Shown one piece after another: positions 5,105-11,751 of a stretch of DNA of 14,376 nucleotides. The stretch comes from Deltaproteobacteria bacterium (lineage in GTDB: Bacteria; Desulfobacterota; GWC2-55-46): contig JAKAIQ010000025.1 in NCBI GenBank assembly GCA_021825035.1, positions 1-14,376 on the forward strand. Reading direction: 5' to 3'. Position 1 is the stretch's first letter, and each line of letters opens with the position of its first letter. The notes beneath the pieces are model-generated. The model did no database searches, was not told the origin of the DNA, and saw only the letters and a list, made by a program, of their open reading frames with translations. The position numbers were made by a program, and so were the translations under genes.

Positions 5105-7384
5105 ATGATAGAGCTCGATGACATAAAAGAGAAGCTTTCGCCGGGGGCGCGCAAGGTTCTTGAGGCCGCGGTGGAGGAGAGCAAGGCGCGGCAGCATTAT
5201 TATCTCGGCGTCGAGCATCTCTTTTTGGCGTTCGCCAAGGTGGAGGAACGGTTTTTCAGGGAAGTGATGGAAGACCTCAACCTCGACGTTTACCATGTAA
5301 TAAACTTCCTTAACGAGCACCTTAATGTCTCCCGTCAATACATCGGGCTGGGCCTGAAGATACCGCCTGCCACGCGCAACGTCTTCAGGCTGGCCCGCGA
5401 AGAGGCTCAGAGGTGGGGCAGGGAAGAGCTGGATTCGACCGACATATTCATCGCCATATTCCAGGAGAATCACAGCCTTCCGGCCAAGGTATTCCGCAGT
5501 TTTGGCCTTGACCCCGATTACGTGATGCGGAGGATCACCTTAAAAGTAAGGAGCAGGGAAGAGATGGAAGAGGAGCTCAAGAAGAAATACGAACTCCCCC
5601 CGAATCTCAAACACTTTGCGGTCAATCTCAACAGGCTCGCAAGGTTCGACAAGCTTCCGGTGATAATAGGCAGGGAAGCCGAGATAGAACAGGTCATGGA
5701 GATACTCTGCCACGTTGACCGCTCCAACTCCGTCATGATAATCGGAGAGCCGGGGGTCGGCAAGACCGCGGTCGTCGAAGGACTTGCGAGGAGGATAGAG
5801 CTTGAGCCGAGGAAGGTCCCGAAGAGGCTTCGCGACAAGCAGATCGTGAACCTCCAGATGAACTCCATCGTAGCCGGAACCATATTCAGGGGGATGTTCG
5901 AGGACAGGATAGAGAAGATAATAAAGGAGATAAAGGACAAGAAGAACATAATATTCTTCATAGACGAGGCCCATACGCTCATAGGGGCCGGCAGCGCCAT
6001 GGGCGTGCCGTCGGACGCGGCCAATATCTTCAAGTCCACCCTTTCGAGGGGAGAGGTGCAGATAATCGGCGCGACCACGCTCTCGGAGTACAAGGAGTTC
6101 ATAGCCGAGGACGAGGCGCTCGCCAGAAGGTTCAGGCTCGTCAACGTCGCGGAGCCGGACGTGGACCAGACCCGGAAGATACTCTACGGTATCAGGCCGC
6201 GCCTTGAGAAGAACTACTCCGTCCGGATAACGGACGACGCCATAGAGACCTCGCTCGACATGAGCACCCGCTATATGAGGAGCCTGAAGATGCCGGACAA
6301 GGTCATCGGGTGGCTCGATACCGCCTGCGTCAAGGTCGAGATAAACAGGCCTTCCGAGGCCGTGAAGCCCGACGACGTCATCGAGGTCATCTCGCAGGAC
6401 ACCAAGATACCGAGGGACATGATATTCAGGGACACGAACGCGAGGTTCAGGGAGATGGAGAAGGCGCTCTCCAGGAGGGTCATCGGCCAGAAGGAGGCCA
6501 TAAACGCCCTTTCAAAGAGGCTAAGGCTCAACAAGGGGCCGCTGAAGGAGAACTTCTCGCGCCCGGACGGCGTTCTTTTGTTCCTCGGCCCGACCGGGGT
6601 GGGAAAGACCGAGCTCGCCAAGTCCCTGGCCGAATTCCTCTTCGGCGACGACAGGAAGATGATCCGGGTAGACATGAGCGAGTACAGGGACTCGGCCGTG
6701 GCGGTGGACAAGCTCATAGGCATGCCCCGCGGCATAGTCGGCTCGGAGCGGGGAGGGCTCCTTACCAACCCGGTGCGCGAGAACCCCTATTCCGTAGTGC
6801 TCCTCGACGAGGTCGAGAAGGCCCATCCGTTCGTCCTCAACCTCTTCTTGCAGGTCTTCGACGAGGGCTGGCTCACGGACGGGAGGGGCAAGCGGGTGTA
6901 TTTCAGCGACACGGTCATCATCATGACCAGCAACCTCGGGGCCGACATTTTCAAGAAGTATGTGAAGCCCCTTGGCTTCCTGCCCGAAGGGCAGAATACC
7001 GGCTCTCTCAAGCGGGACATAATGAGGGACGTGGAGAACACCTTCTCGCCGGAGTTCCTGAACCGCATAGACGACATAATCGTGTTCTCGCCCCTGACAA
7101 TGGAAGAGGTCATGGCGCTCACGAATATGTATCTTGACAGGATCAAGGAACATATGGAAGAATACGGCAAGCACATGGCCGTAACCGGCCGGGCCGTCGA
7201 GAGGCTCGTCGAGAAGGGCTACAGCGAGAAGTACGGGGCAAGGTTCCTTAAAAGGCACGTGGACGAGATGGTCAAGGTGCCTGTCACGCTCAAGTGGAAA
7301 GAAGGAGACTTCTTCAAGGTCGATCTGAGGGACGGCGAAGTGGCCGTTGAATCTTCCATGGTAAGTGAGCCCGCGATGGTATGA
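5105..7384 (+). CDS. Clp/HSP100 AAA+ unfoldase, ClpA/ClpC-like, with atypical pore loops
   Basis: The 759-residue product has two ATPase rings. Residues 1-145 look like a double Clp_N repeat. D1 has Walker A GEPGVGKT (214-221), Walker B IDEAH (286-290) and arginine fingers in ALARRFR (338-344). D2 has Walker A GPTGVGKT (495-502), Walker B LLDEVEKAH (566-574), sensor-1 TSN (608-610) and sensor-2 GARFLKR (711-717). There is no long ClpB coiled-coil M domain, so disaggregase ClpB is unlikely. LGF at 623-625 sits where ClpA/ClpC/ClpX carry the IGL/VGF/IGF loop that docks on ClpP, suggesting a protease partner. Pore loops deviate: D1 has F261 in IFRG where Tyr is usual, and D2 has GIVG (543-546) instead of GYVG. 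GAGG lies 6 bases before the ATG. Its stop overlaps the usp start (ATGA). Family is certain; exact subfamily and partner are inferred. Confidence 0.93.
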   Translation: MIELDDIKEKLSPGARKVLEAAVEESKARQHYYLGVEHLFLAFAKVEERFFREVMEDLNLDVYHVINFLNEHLNVSRQYIGLGLKIPPATRNVFRLAREEAQRWGREELDSTDIFIAIFQENHSLPAKVFRSFGLDPDYVMRRITLKVRSREEMEEELKKKYELPPNLKHFAVNLNRLARFDKLPVIIGREAEIEQVMEILCHVDRSNSVMIIGEPGVGKTAVVEGLARRIELEPRKVPKRLRDKQIVNLQMNSIVAGTIFRGMFEDRIEKIIKEIKDKKNIIFFIDEAHTLIGAGSAMGVPSDAANIFKSTLSRGEVQIIGATTLSEYKEFIAEDEALARRFRLVNVAEPDVDQTRKILYGIRPRLEKNYSVRITDDAIETSLDMSTRYMRSLKMPDKVIGWLDTACVKVEINRPSEAVKPDDVIEVISQDTKIPRDMIFRDTNARFREMEKALSRRVIGQKEAINALSKRLRLNKGPLKENFSRPDGVLLFLGPTGVGKTELAKSLAEFLFGDDRKMIRVDMSEYRDSAVAVDKLIGMPRGIVGSERGGLLTNPVRENPYSVVLLDEVEKAHPFVLNLFLQVFDEGWLTDGRGKRVYFSDTVIIMTSNLGADIFKKYVKPLGFLPEGQNTGSLKRDIMRDVENTFSPEFLNRIDDIIVFSPLTMEEVMALTNMYLDRIKEHMEEYGKHMAVTGRAVERLVEKGYSEKYGARFLKRHVDEMVKVPVTLKWKEGDFFKVDLRDGEVAVESSMVSEPAMV

Positions 7385-8211
7385 TAAAAAAGATACTCGT
7401 ACCGCAGGACGGCTCCGAGTTCGGAAAATCGGCGCTCGACTGGGGCATCTATCTTGCCGGAAAGTTCGACGCCGGCCTCATCGGGATACACGTCATCGAC
7501 ATAGTGTCCCTTGAAGGGCCGTTTCTCCACGACATATCCGGTTCCCTCGGCTTCGAGCCTTTTCTCAACTTCTCGACGAAGATGAGGGAGGTGCTCGAGG
7601 CGAGAGGGAAGACCATCCTCTCGGCCTTTGAGGAGGAGTGCGAGAACGCCGGAATAAGGCACGAGAGGAGCCTGCCGGTCGGCGTCATCCCGAACGAGAT
7701 ATGCGAGAAGGCCAATCTCGCCGACCTCGTCATACTCGGCAAGCGCGGCGTGAACGCGATGTTCGAGTACGGGCTCCTCGGCTCCACCACCGAAAGCGTA
7801 TTGAGGCGGTCCCCGAAGCCGGTATTCGTCGTGGCGGAGCGGTTCGCCGAGCCCGCAAGCCCGATGCTCGCCTATGACGGCAGCCCGAACGCGGGCAAGG
7901 CGATGCACTCGGCCGCTGAGTGGATAAAGACCCTGGGGCTTCCCCTGACTGTCGTAAACGTGAGCAGGGAGGCCGAAGGCGCGGCGTTGAAGGACGCCGA
8001 GAACTACCTTAAACCATACGGCATACAGGCGGACTTCGTTCAGCTCTCCGGCGACCCGCCTCTGGCCATCGAGAAATATTACAGGGAGAACGGGCGCGAC
8101 CTTCTCTTCATGGGAACCTCGCACCATTCGAGGATAGTCGAGATGGTCCTCGGCTCGACTACGGAGCATGTGATGAGGAACGTCGCGGGCCCCTTCTTCC
8201 TCGAGAGATAG
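7381..8211 (+). CDS. Tandem-domain universal stress protein (UspA family)
   Basis: The 276-residue product contains two Usp folds, residues 1-153 and about 158-276, acting as an intramolecular dimer. Usp proteins are cytosolic and many bind ATP or are induced by growth arrest and stress; their molecular role is usually unknown. Domain 1 has the nucleotide-loop pattern G120-x2-G123-x10-G134-S-T, one residue longer than the usual x9. Domain 2 has G245-x2-H248-x9-G258-S-T, with His in place of the second Gly, so its ATP binding is doubtful. The ATG overlaps the clp stop as ATGA, implying translational coupling and matched dosage with the unfoldase. It ends the operon, 28 bases before an intrinsic terminator. 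Confidence 0.92.
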   Translation: MIKKILVPQDGSEFGKSALDWGIYLAGKFDAGLIGIHVIDIVSLEGPFLHDISGSLGFEPFLNFSTKMREVLEARGKTILSAFEEECENAGIRHERSLPVGVIPNEICEKANLADLVILGKRGVNAMFEYGLLGSTTESVLRRSPKPVFVVAERFAEPASPMLAYDGSPNAGKAMHSAAEWIKTLGLPLTVVNVSREAEGAALKDAENYLKPYGIQADFVQLSGDPPLAIEKYYRENGRDLLFMGTSHHSRIVEMVLGSTTEHVMRNVAGPFFLER

Positions 8212-8239
8212 ACCGGCTCGGACAGGGACATTCATTGGC

Positions 8240-8266
8240 GGCAGGCCTCGGCCTGCCCTTTTTTTT
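8240..8266 (+). terminator. Intrinsic terminator of the J protein-clp-usp operon
   Basis: GGCAGGC (8240-8246), loop CTCG and GCCTGCC (8251-8257) form a perfect 7-pair GC stem followed, after one C, by eight Ts (8259-8266). It is a textbook rho-independent terminator just after the usp stop. Confidence 0.9.
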
Positions 8267-8274
8267 GGTATAAT
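8266..8274 (+). promoter_or_regulatory. Extended -10 promoter candidate for recO
   Basis: TGG-TATAAT is a perfect extended -10 element beginning in the last T of the terminator. No -35 match is found. It would start near 8281 and give recO a leader of about 143 bases. A competing candidate, TTGACT (8342-8347) with 17 bases to CTAACT (8365-8370), is closer to recO but has a poor -10. Confidence 0.4.
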
Positions 8275-8310
8275 GGCGAGGCGCGCCGGACAACGGCTTT
8301 TTTTGCTTGC

Positions 8311-8332
8311 CTTCTTTTTCGAGAAAAAGAAG
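8311..8332. other. AT-rich hairpin in the recO leader
   Basis: CTTCTTTTT (8311-8319) and AAAAAGAAG (8324-8332) are perfect 9-base complements around the loop CGAG. It lacks a GC-rich stem base and a following T-run. Its role is unknown. A further GC hairpin, CAGGCC/GGCCTG, lies at 8381-8396, just before recO. Confidence 0.45.
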
Positions 8333-8423
8333 TTAATGCGGTTGACTTGCCTTTTCACCATGTGCTAACTTCCTTGATGCCAGGCCCGGCGGCCTGCCCG
8401 TTTGACGGATCTTATCGCGCGCG

Positions 8424-9206
8424 ATGAAAAGAGGACTTCTCAAGACCGAGGCCGTTATACTCAATTCGCACGATTTCGGGGAATCCGACAGGATAATCTC
8501 GTTCTATACCCGCGGCCACGGCAGGATGTCGGGCATAGCAAAGGGCGCGAGGCGGTCGAGGAAGAGGTTCGTGGGGAACCTCGACGTCCTTTCGCACATA
8601 ACGCTCATATTTTTCAGGAGCGGGAAGAGCGATCTCGTCAGGGTCGAGGACGCCGCGCTCATCGAGGGGTTCGCGGGCCTCAAATCCGGGATAGAGAGGC
8701 TCTCGGAGGCGTGCTATCTTCTCGAGCTCGTATCGGAGATGACGGCTGAAGGCCAGGCCATGCCCAGCGTATTCGAGATGCTTCTGGAGTTCATCGGCAT
8801 GCTCGACGCCGGAGGGGAGACGTCCGTCATCATGCGGGCCTTCGAGGCAAAGCTCCTTTCCGTTCTCGGATACCGGCCCTGTCTCGATGTTTGCGTGGCC
8901 TGCAAGAAGGATTACGGGCAGGCGGAGCGGCTTTTCTTCAGCTCCGAAAAAGGCGGTGCCGTCTGCGCGGGGTGCGCGCAGGGCGAATGCGGCCTCATCG
9001 AGATTACGGCCGGGACGGCCAGGTTCCTTGCCGCCGCCGAGCGGATCGAGGCGGCGAAACTCGTGCGGCTCAAGCCTGCGCAAGCCTTTCTTGACGAGAG
9101 CGAAAGGCTTCTCTACGACTTCATAAGGCGTCAGACGGGCAGGGAGCTGAAGACCAAAAAATTCATCGGCAAGCTCCGTAATTTCCAGGCCGCCGGAGGC
9201 CGCTAA
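8424..9206 (+). CDS. recO: DNA repair protein RecO
   Basis: The 260-residue product is the usual RecO length. RecO binds single-stranded DNA and SSB and, with RecR, helps load RecA at gaps (RecFOR pathway) in the cytoplasm. The N-terminal OB-fold carries the typical opening LLKTEAVILNSHDFGESDRI (5-24) and the basic patch KGARRSRKRF (40-49). The helical C-terminal part contains a probable zinc site C157-x2-C160 and C181-x2-C184, present in many but not all RecO proteins. The ATG at 8424 fits the family N-terminus, although no Shine-Dalgarno is visible within 15 bases. recO directly before glyQ is a common order in deltaproteobacteria and Firmicutes, which supports both calls. Here the two are separated by 249 bases with a terminator, so they are probably separate transcription units. 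Confidence 0.93.
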   Translation: MKRGLLKTEAVILNSHDFGESDRIISFYTRGHGRMSGIAKGARRSRKRFVGNLDVLSHITLIFFRSGKSDLVRVEDAALIEGFAGLKSGIERLSEACYLLELVSEMTAEGQAMPSVFEMLLEFIGMLDAGGETSVIMRAFEAKLLSVLGYRPCLDVCVACKKDYGQAERLFFSSEKGGAVCAGCAQGECGLIEITAGTARFLAAAERIEAAKLVRLKPAQAFLDESERLLYDFIRRQTGRELKTKKFIGKLRNFQAAGGR

Positions 9207-9301
9207 ACGCCGCCTTTCCCGGAAAAGGGCGGGCAGGCGCGGACTTCATGCCGCCAGCCCTGCCGCGGCAGGCGGATTGGAGCGCGCCTGCGGCGCATAT
9301 T
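9207..9301. other. recO 3' region with GC-rich hairpins
   Basis: A stem pairing CCGCCTTT (9210-9217) with AAGGGCGG (9225-9232) and a perfect 14-base palindrome CCTGCCGCGGCAGG (9259-9272) follow recO. Neither has a T-run. They may back up the terminator at 9312-9340 or be repeat remnants; no gene is visible. Confidence 0.35.
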
Positions 9302-9311
9302 CTGGACGAAG

Positions 9312-9340
9312 AAATCCGGTTTGACCTCCGGATTTTTTTT
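9312..9340 (+). terminator. Intrinsic terminator downstream of recO
   Basis: AAATCCGG (9312-9319) and CCGGATTT (9328-9335) pair through 8 bases around an 8-base loop and run into eight Ts (9333-9340). The layout fits rho-independent termination of recO transcription about 105 bases after its stop. Confidence 0.8.
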
Positions 9341-9349
9341 ATGTAAAAT
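9321..9349 (+). promoter_or_regulatory. Candidate sigma-70 promoter of glyQ overlapping the recO terminator
   Basis: TTGACC (9321-9326), a 17-base spacer and TAAAAT (9344-9349) each differ from consensus at one position. The -35 lies in the terminator loop and the T-run is inside the spacer. The predicted start near 9356 leaves a leader of about 100 bases for glyQ. No T-box motif is seen in that leader. Confidence 0.5.
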
Positions 9350-9455
9350 CATTTTATTTGCCCTCCGTCAGGCGCTCGCAGAAACAAAAGCCGCGTCTTA
9401 ACCGACGGACGGGCTCGCGGCCCGAGGCCTTTCCGGCTCATGGCCATGGGGGGAT

Positions 9456-10343
9456 ATGTATTTTCAGGACGTGATATTGAACCTTCAGAAGTTCTGGGCC
9501 GCGCGCGGGTGCGTCCTCCAGCAGCCCTACGACATAGAGAATGGCGCCGGGACGTTCCATCCGGCCACTTTCCTGAGGGTCCTCGGCCCGGAGCCGTGGA
9601 AGGCCGCCTATGTCGAGCCTTCACGCCGTCCGACGGACGGGAGATACGGCGAGAACCCGAACAGGCTCCAGCACTATTATCAGTTCCAGGTGATACTCAA
9701 GCCATCGCCTGACGACATTCAGGACCTATATCTCAAAAGCCTCGAGTCCCTCGGCATAAATCCCCTTGAGCACGACATAAGGTTCGTCGAGGACGACTGG
9801 GAATCCCCGACGCTCGGGGCGTGGGGTCTCGGCTGGGAGGTGTGGCTCGACGGCATGGAGATAACGCAGTTCACGTACTTCCAGCAGGCGGGCGGCATAG
9901 ACTTGAAGCCCGTGTCCGGCGAGATAACCTACGGCCTTGAGCGCATAACCATGTATTTGCAGGGCGTGGACAGCGTCTTCGACATAGAGTGGACGAAGGG
10001 CGTGACCTACGGGGACGTTCACCTGAGGGGCGAGATGGAGTACTCTCGATACAACTTCGAGGAGGCCGACACCGATATGCTCCTCAAGCTCTTCGACATG
10101 CATGAAAAGGAATCCAAAAGGCTTCTGGAAAAGGGGCTCGTGCTGCCGGCCTACGACTGTTGCCTCAAATGCTCGCATGCCTTCAACATGCTCGACGCGC
10201 GCGGCGCGATAAGCGTCGCCGAAAGGACGGGGTTCATAGGGAGGGTACGGGCGCTTTCACGCGGCTGCGCCGAGGGTTATCTCAAGGTGAGGGAAGCGCT
10301 CGGCTTCCCGCTCTTGAAGGGGCGGCGAACTCAGGGCGCATGA
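9456..10343 (+). CDS. glyQ: Glycyl-tRNA synthetase alpha subunit
   Basis: The 295-residue product closely resembles bacterial GlyQ throughout, for example AYVEPSRRPTDGRYGENPNR (51-70), LQHYYQFQVILKPSPD (71-86), TLGAWGLGWEVWLDGMEITQ (119-138) and GEITYGLERITMYLQGVDSV (155-174). GlyQ is the class II catalytic core that binds ATP and glycine; it needs the beta subunit GlyS to charge tRNA-Gly. Length and C-terminus (REALGFPLLK) are complete. The ATG at 9456 gives the common family opening MYFQDVILNLQKFW. The only ribosome-binding-like sequence is a G-run at 9448-9453, two bases before it. The expected glyS partner does not follow; after 145 bases an unrelated metal-transport pair begins. Identity is certain. 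Confidence 0.96.
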   Translation: MYFQDVILNLQKFWAARGCVLQQPYDIENGAGTFHPATFLRVLGPEPWKAAYVEPSRRPTDGRYGENPNRLQHYYQFQVILKPSPDDIQDLYLKSLESLGINPLEHDIRFVEDDWESPTLGAWGLGWEVWLDGMEITQFTYFQQAGGIDLKPVSGEITYGLERITMYLQGVDSVFDIEWTKGVTYGDVHLRGEMEYSRYNFEEADTDMLLKLFDMHEKESKRLLEKGLVLPAYDCCLKCSHAFNMLDARGAISVAERTGFIGRVRALSRGCAEGYLKVREALGFPLLKGRRTQGA

Positions 10344-10357
10344 GCGTCCGCGGCATG

Positions 10358-10378
10358 GCCGTCCGCCTTTCGGACGGC
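10358..10378. other. Stable hairpin after glyQ without a T-run
   Basis: GCCGTCCG (10358-10365) and CGGACGGC (10371-10378) form 8 GC-rich pairs around the loop CCTTT, 14 bases after the glyQ stop. No T-run follows on either strand. It could be a 3' stabiliser or a weak terminator of glyQ, or part of the leader of the next gene. Confidence 0.45.
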
Positions 10379-10488
10379 GCATGATGACGGCCCGTCGCGC
10401 CCGACGATGAATTTTCAGGGCCGGCTTCCGGGGAAATGCTTCCTCATATCTTCTTTATCCATCTTTAAACGACGGAGGCGATCGCCGC

Positions 10489-11751
10489 ATGCCGCTTTTC
10501 GGAGAAATATTCCTGAGCGAGTTCGTCGGGAAGTCCCTTCTCGACCCGAAGGGGGAGTCCTGCGGCAGGGTGAGGGACGTCATCGCCGTCAAGGGAGACC
10601 CTCTGCCGAGGATAGCCGCCATCATAGTGGAGCTTAAAAGGCAGCTCTACAGGGTCGAATGGGAGGAGATAAATCTCCTCAACAGGAAGATAATCTCCAC
10701 CTATCTGAACGCCGGCTCCCTCGCTCCTTACGCCATCAACGACTACGACCTTCTTCTCGTAAGGGACGTCCTCGACAAGCAGATAGTCGACGCGAACGGC
10801 GCGAAGGTCGTCCGGGTGAACGACATAAAGCTCGAGGGCTACAACGGCGAGGCCGCGCTTGTGGCCGTCGATATGGGCATAAGGGGGATACTCCGGAGGC
10901 TCAACAGCGAAAGAAGGGCCGAGAGGCTCCTCAGGCTGTTCCAGATGACCCTGCCGTACAACCTCCTGAGCTGGGACTACATCCAGCCGCTCAAGCCGAA
11001 GCTCAAGACCATAGCCCTCACCGTGCCGAGGAAGCTCATATCCGACCTCCATCCGGCCGACATCGCGGAGATAATAAGCCGGGTGCCGAGGGACGAGGGG
11101 GCCAACTTCCTCAAAGACCTCGACGTCGAGACCGCCGCCGAGACGCTTTCGGAGCTGAAGCCGGAGGTGCAGGCGGACATGATAAGCTCCATGGAGGCCT
11201 CGAAGGCCGCGGACATACTCGAAGAGATGTCCCCGGACAAGGCCGCGGACGTCCTCGGCGACCTGCCGGAGGAGAAGACGACCGAGCTCCTCGGGCACAT
11301 AGAGAAGGAAGAGGCGCTCGACATAAAGGAGCTTTTGAGCCACGAGGAGGACACCGCCGGCGGGATCATGACGAACGAATTCATCGCGTATCCGCCGGAT
11401 ATAACCGTTAAAGAGTCGATAGAGCGGTTCAAGAAGGACGCCCTGGAGATAGAGTCCATCCATTACATATTCGTAATCGACGGCGAGGACAGGCTCGTGG
11501 GGGTGACCACGCTCAAGGGCATGCTGCTTGCAGACCCCTCCGCGAGGCTCTCGGACATAATGGAGACGAAGCTCATAACGGTCGCTCCGGGCGAGGACGA
11601 AATGACGGTGGCCGCCACCATCTCGAAGTACAATCTCGTTGCCGTGCCCGTCGTCGACGGCAAGGGAACGCTCCTCGGCATAGCGAAGATAGACGACGTC
11701 ATCGACAGGATACTGCCGCCCGCGGCGAAGCGGGGAAGGAGGGCGCCGTGA
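10489..11751 (+). CDS. PRC-barrel/MgtE_N/CBS soluble protein, probable magnesium-responsive regulator of the adjacent NRAMP transporter
   Basis: The 420-residue product has no membrane segments. Residues 5-78 and 86-165 resemble two PRC-barrel modules. Residues 180-285 are an MgtE_N-like helical repeat region (repeated DxxxxILxxMSPxKAAxVLxxLP pattern at 236-260). The MgtE signature DTAGGIMT follows at 288-295, then a CBS pair (about 296-345 and 352-408). In true MgtE channels this cytosolic MgtE_N-CBS part binds Mg2+ and gates a C-terminal membrane domain of about five helices, which is entirely missing here. The protein ends after CBS2 with a basic tail. GGAGG (10474-10478) lies 10 bases before the ATG. 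Its stop overlaps the GTG of the NRAMP gene as GTGA. The simplest reading is a detached sensor/gate acting on that transporter. Domains are clear; the regulatory role is inferred. Confidence 0.88.
   Translation: MPLFGEIFLSEFVGKSLLDPKGESCGRVRDVIAVKGDPLPRIAAIIVELKRQLYRVEWEEINLLNRKIISTYLNAGSLAPYAINDYDLLLVRDVLDKQIVDANGAKVVRVNDIKLEGYNGEAALVAVDMGIRGILRRLNSERRAERLLRLFQMTLPYNLLSWDYIQPLKPKLKTIALTVPRKLISDLHPADIAEIISRVPRDEGANFLKDLDVETAAETLSELKPEVQADMISSMEASKAADILEEMSPDKAADVLGDLPEEKTTELLGHIEKEEALDIKELLSHEEDTAGGIMTNEFIAYPPDITVKESIERFKKDALEIESIHYIFVIDGEDRLVGVTTLKGMLLADPSARLSDIMETKLITVAPGEDEMTVAATISKYNLVAVPVVDGKGTLLGIAKIDDVIDRILPPAAKRGRRAP

Noticed and set aside
9356..9455. T-box or other riboswitch before glyQ
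   Set aside because: The predicted leader is only about 100 bases and no T-box core motif or specifier stem is visible.
10344..10488. M-box or other Mg2+ riboswitch before the MgtE_N/CBS-NRAMP pair
   Set aside because: The gap is 145 bases with one simple hairpin and no recognisable M-box core; it is too short for a full M-box plus promoter.
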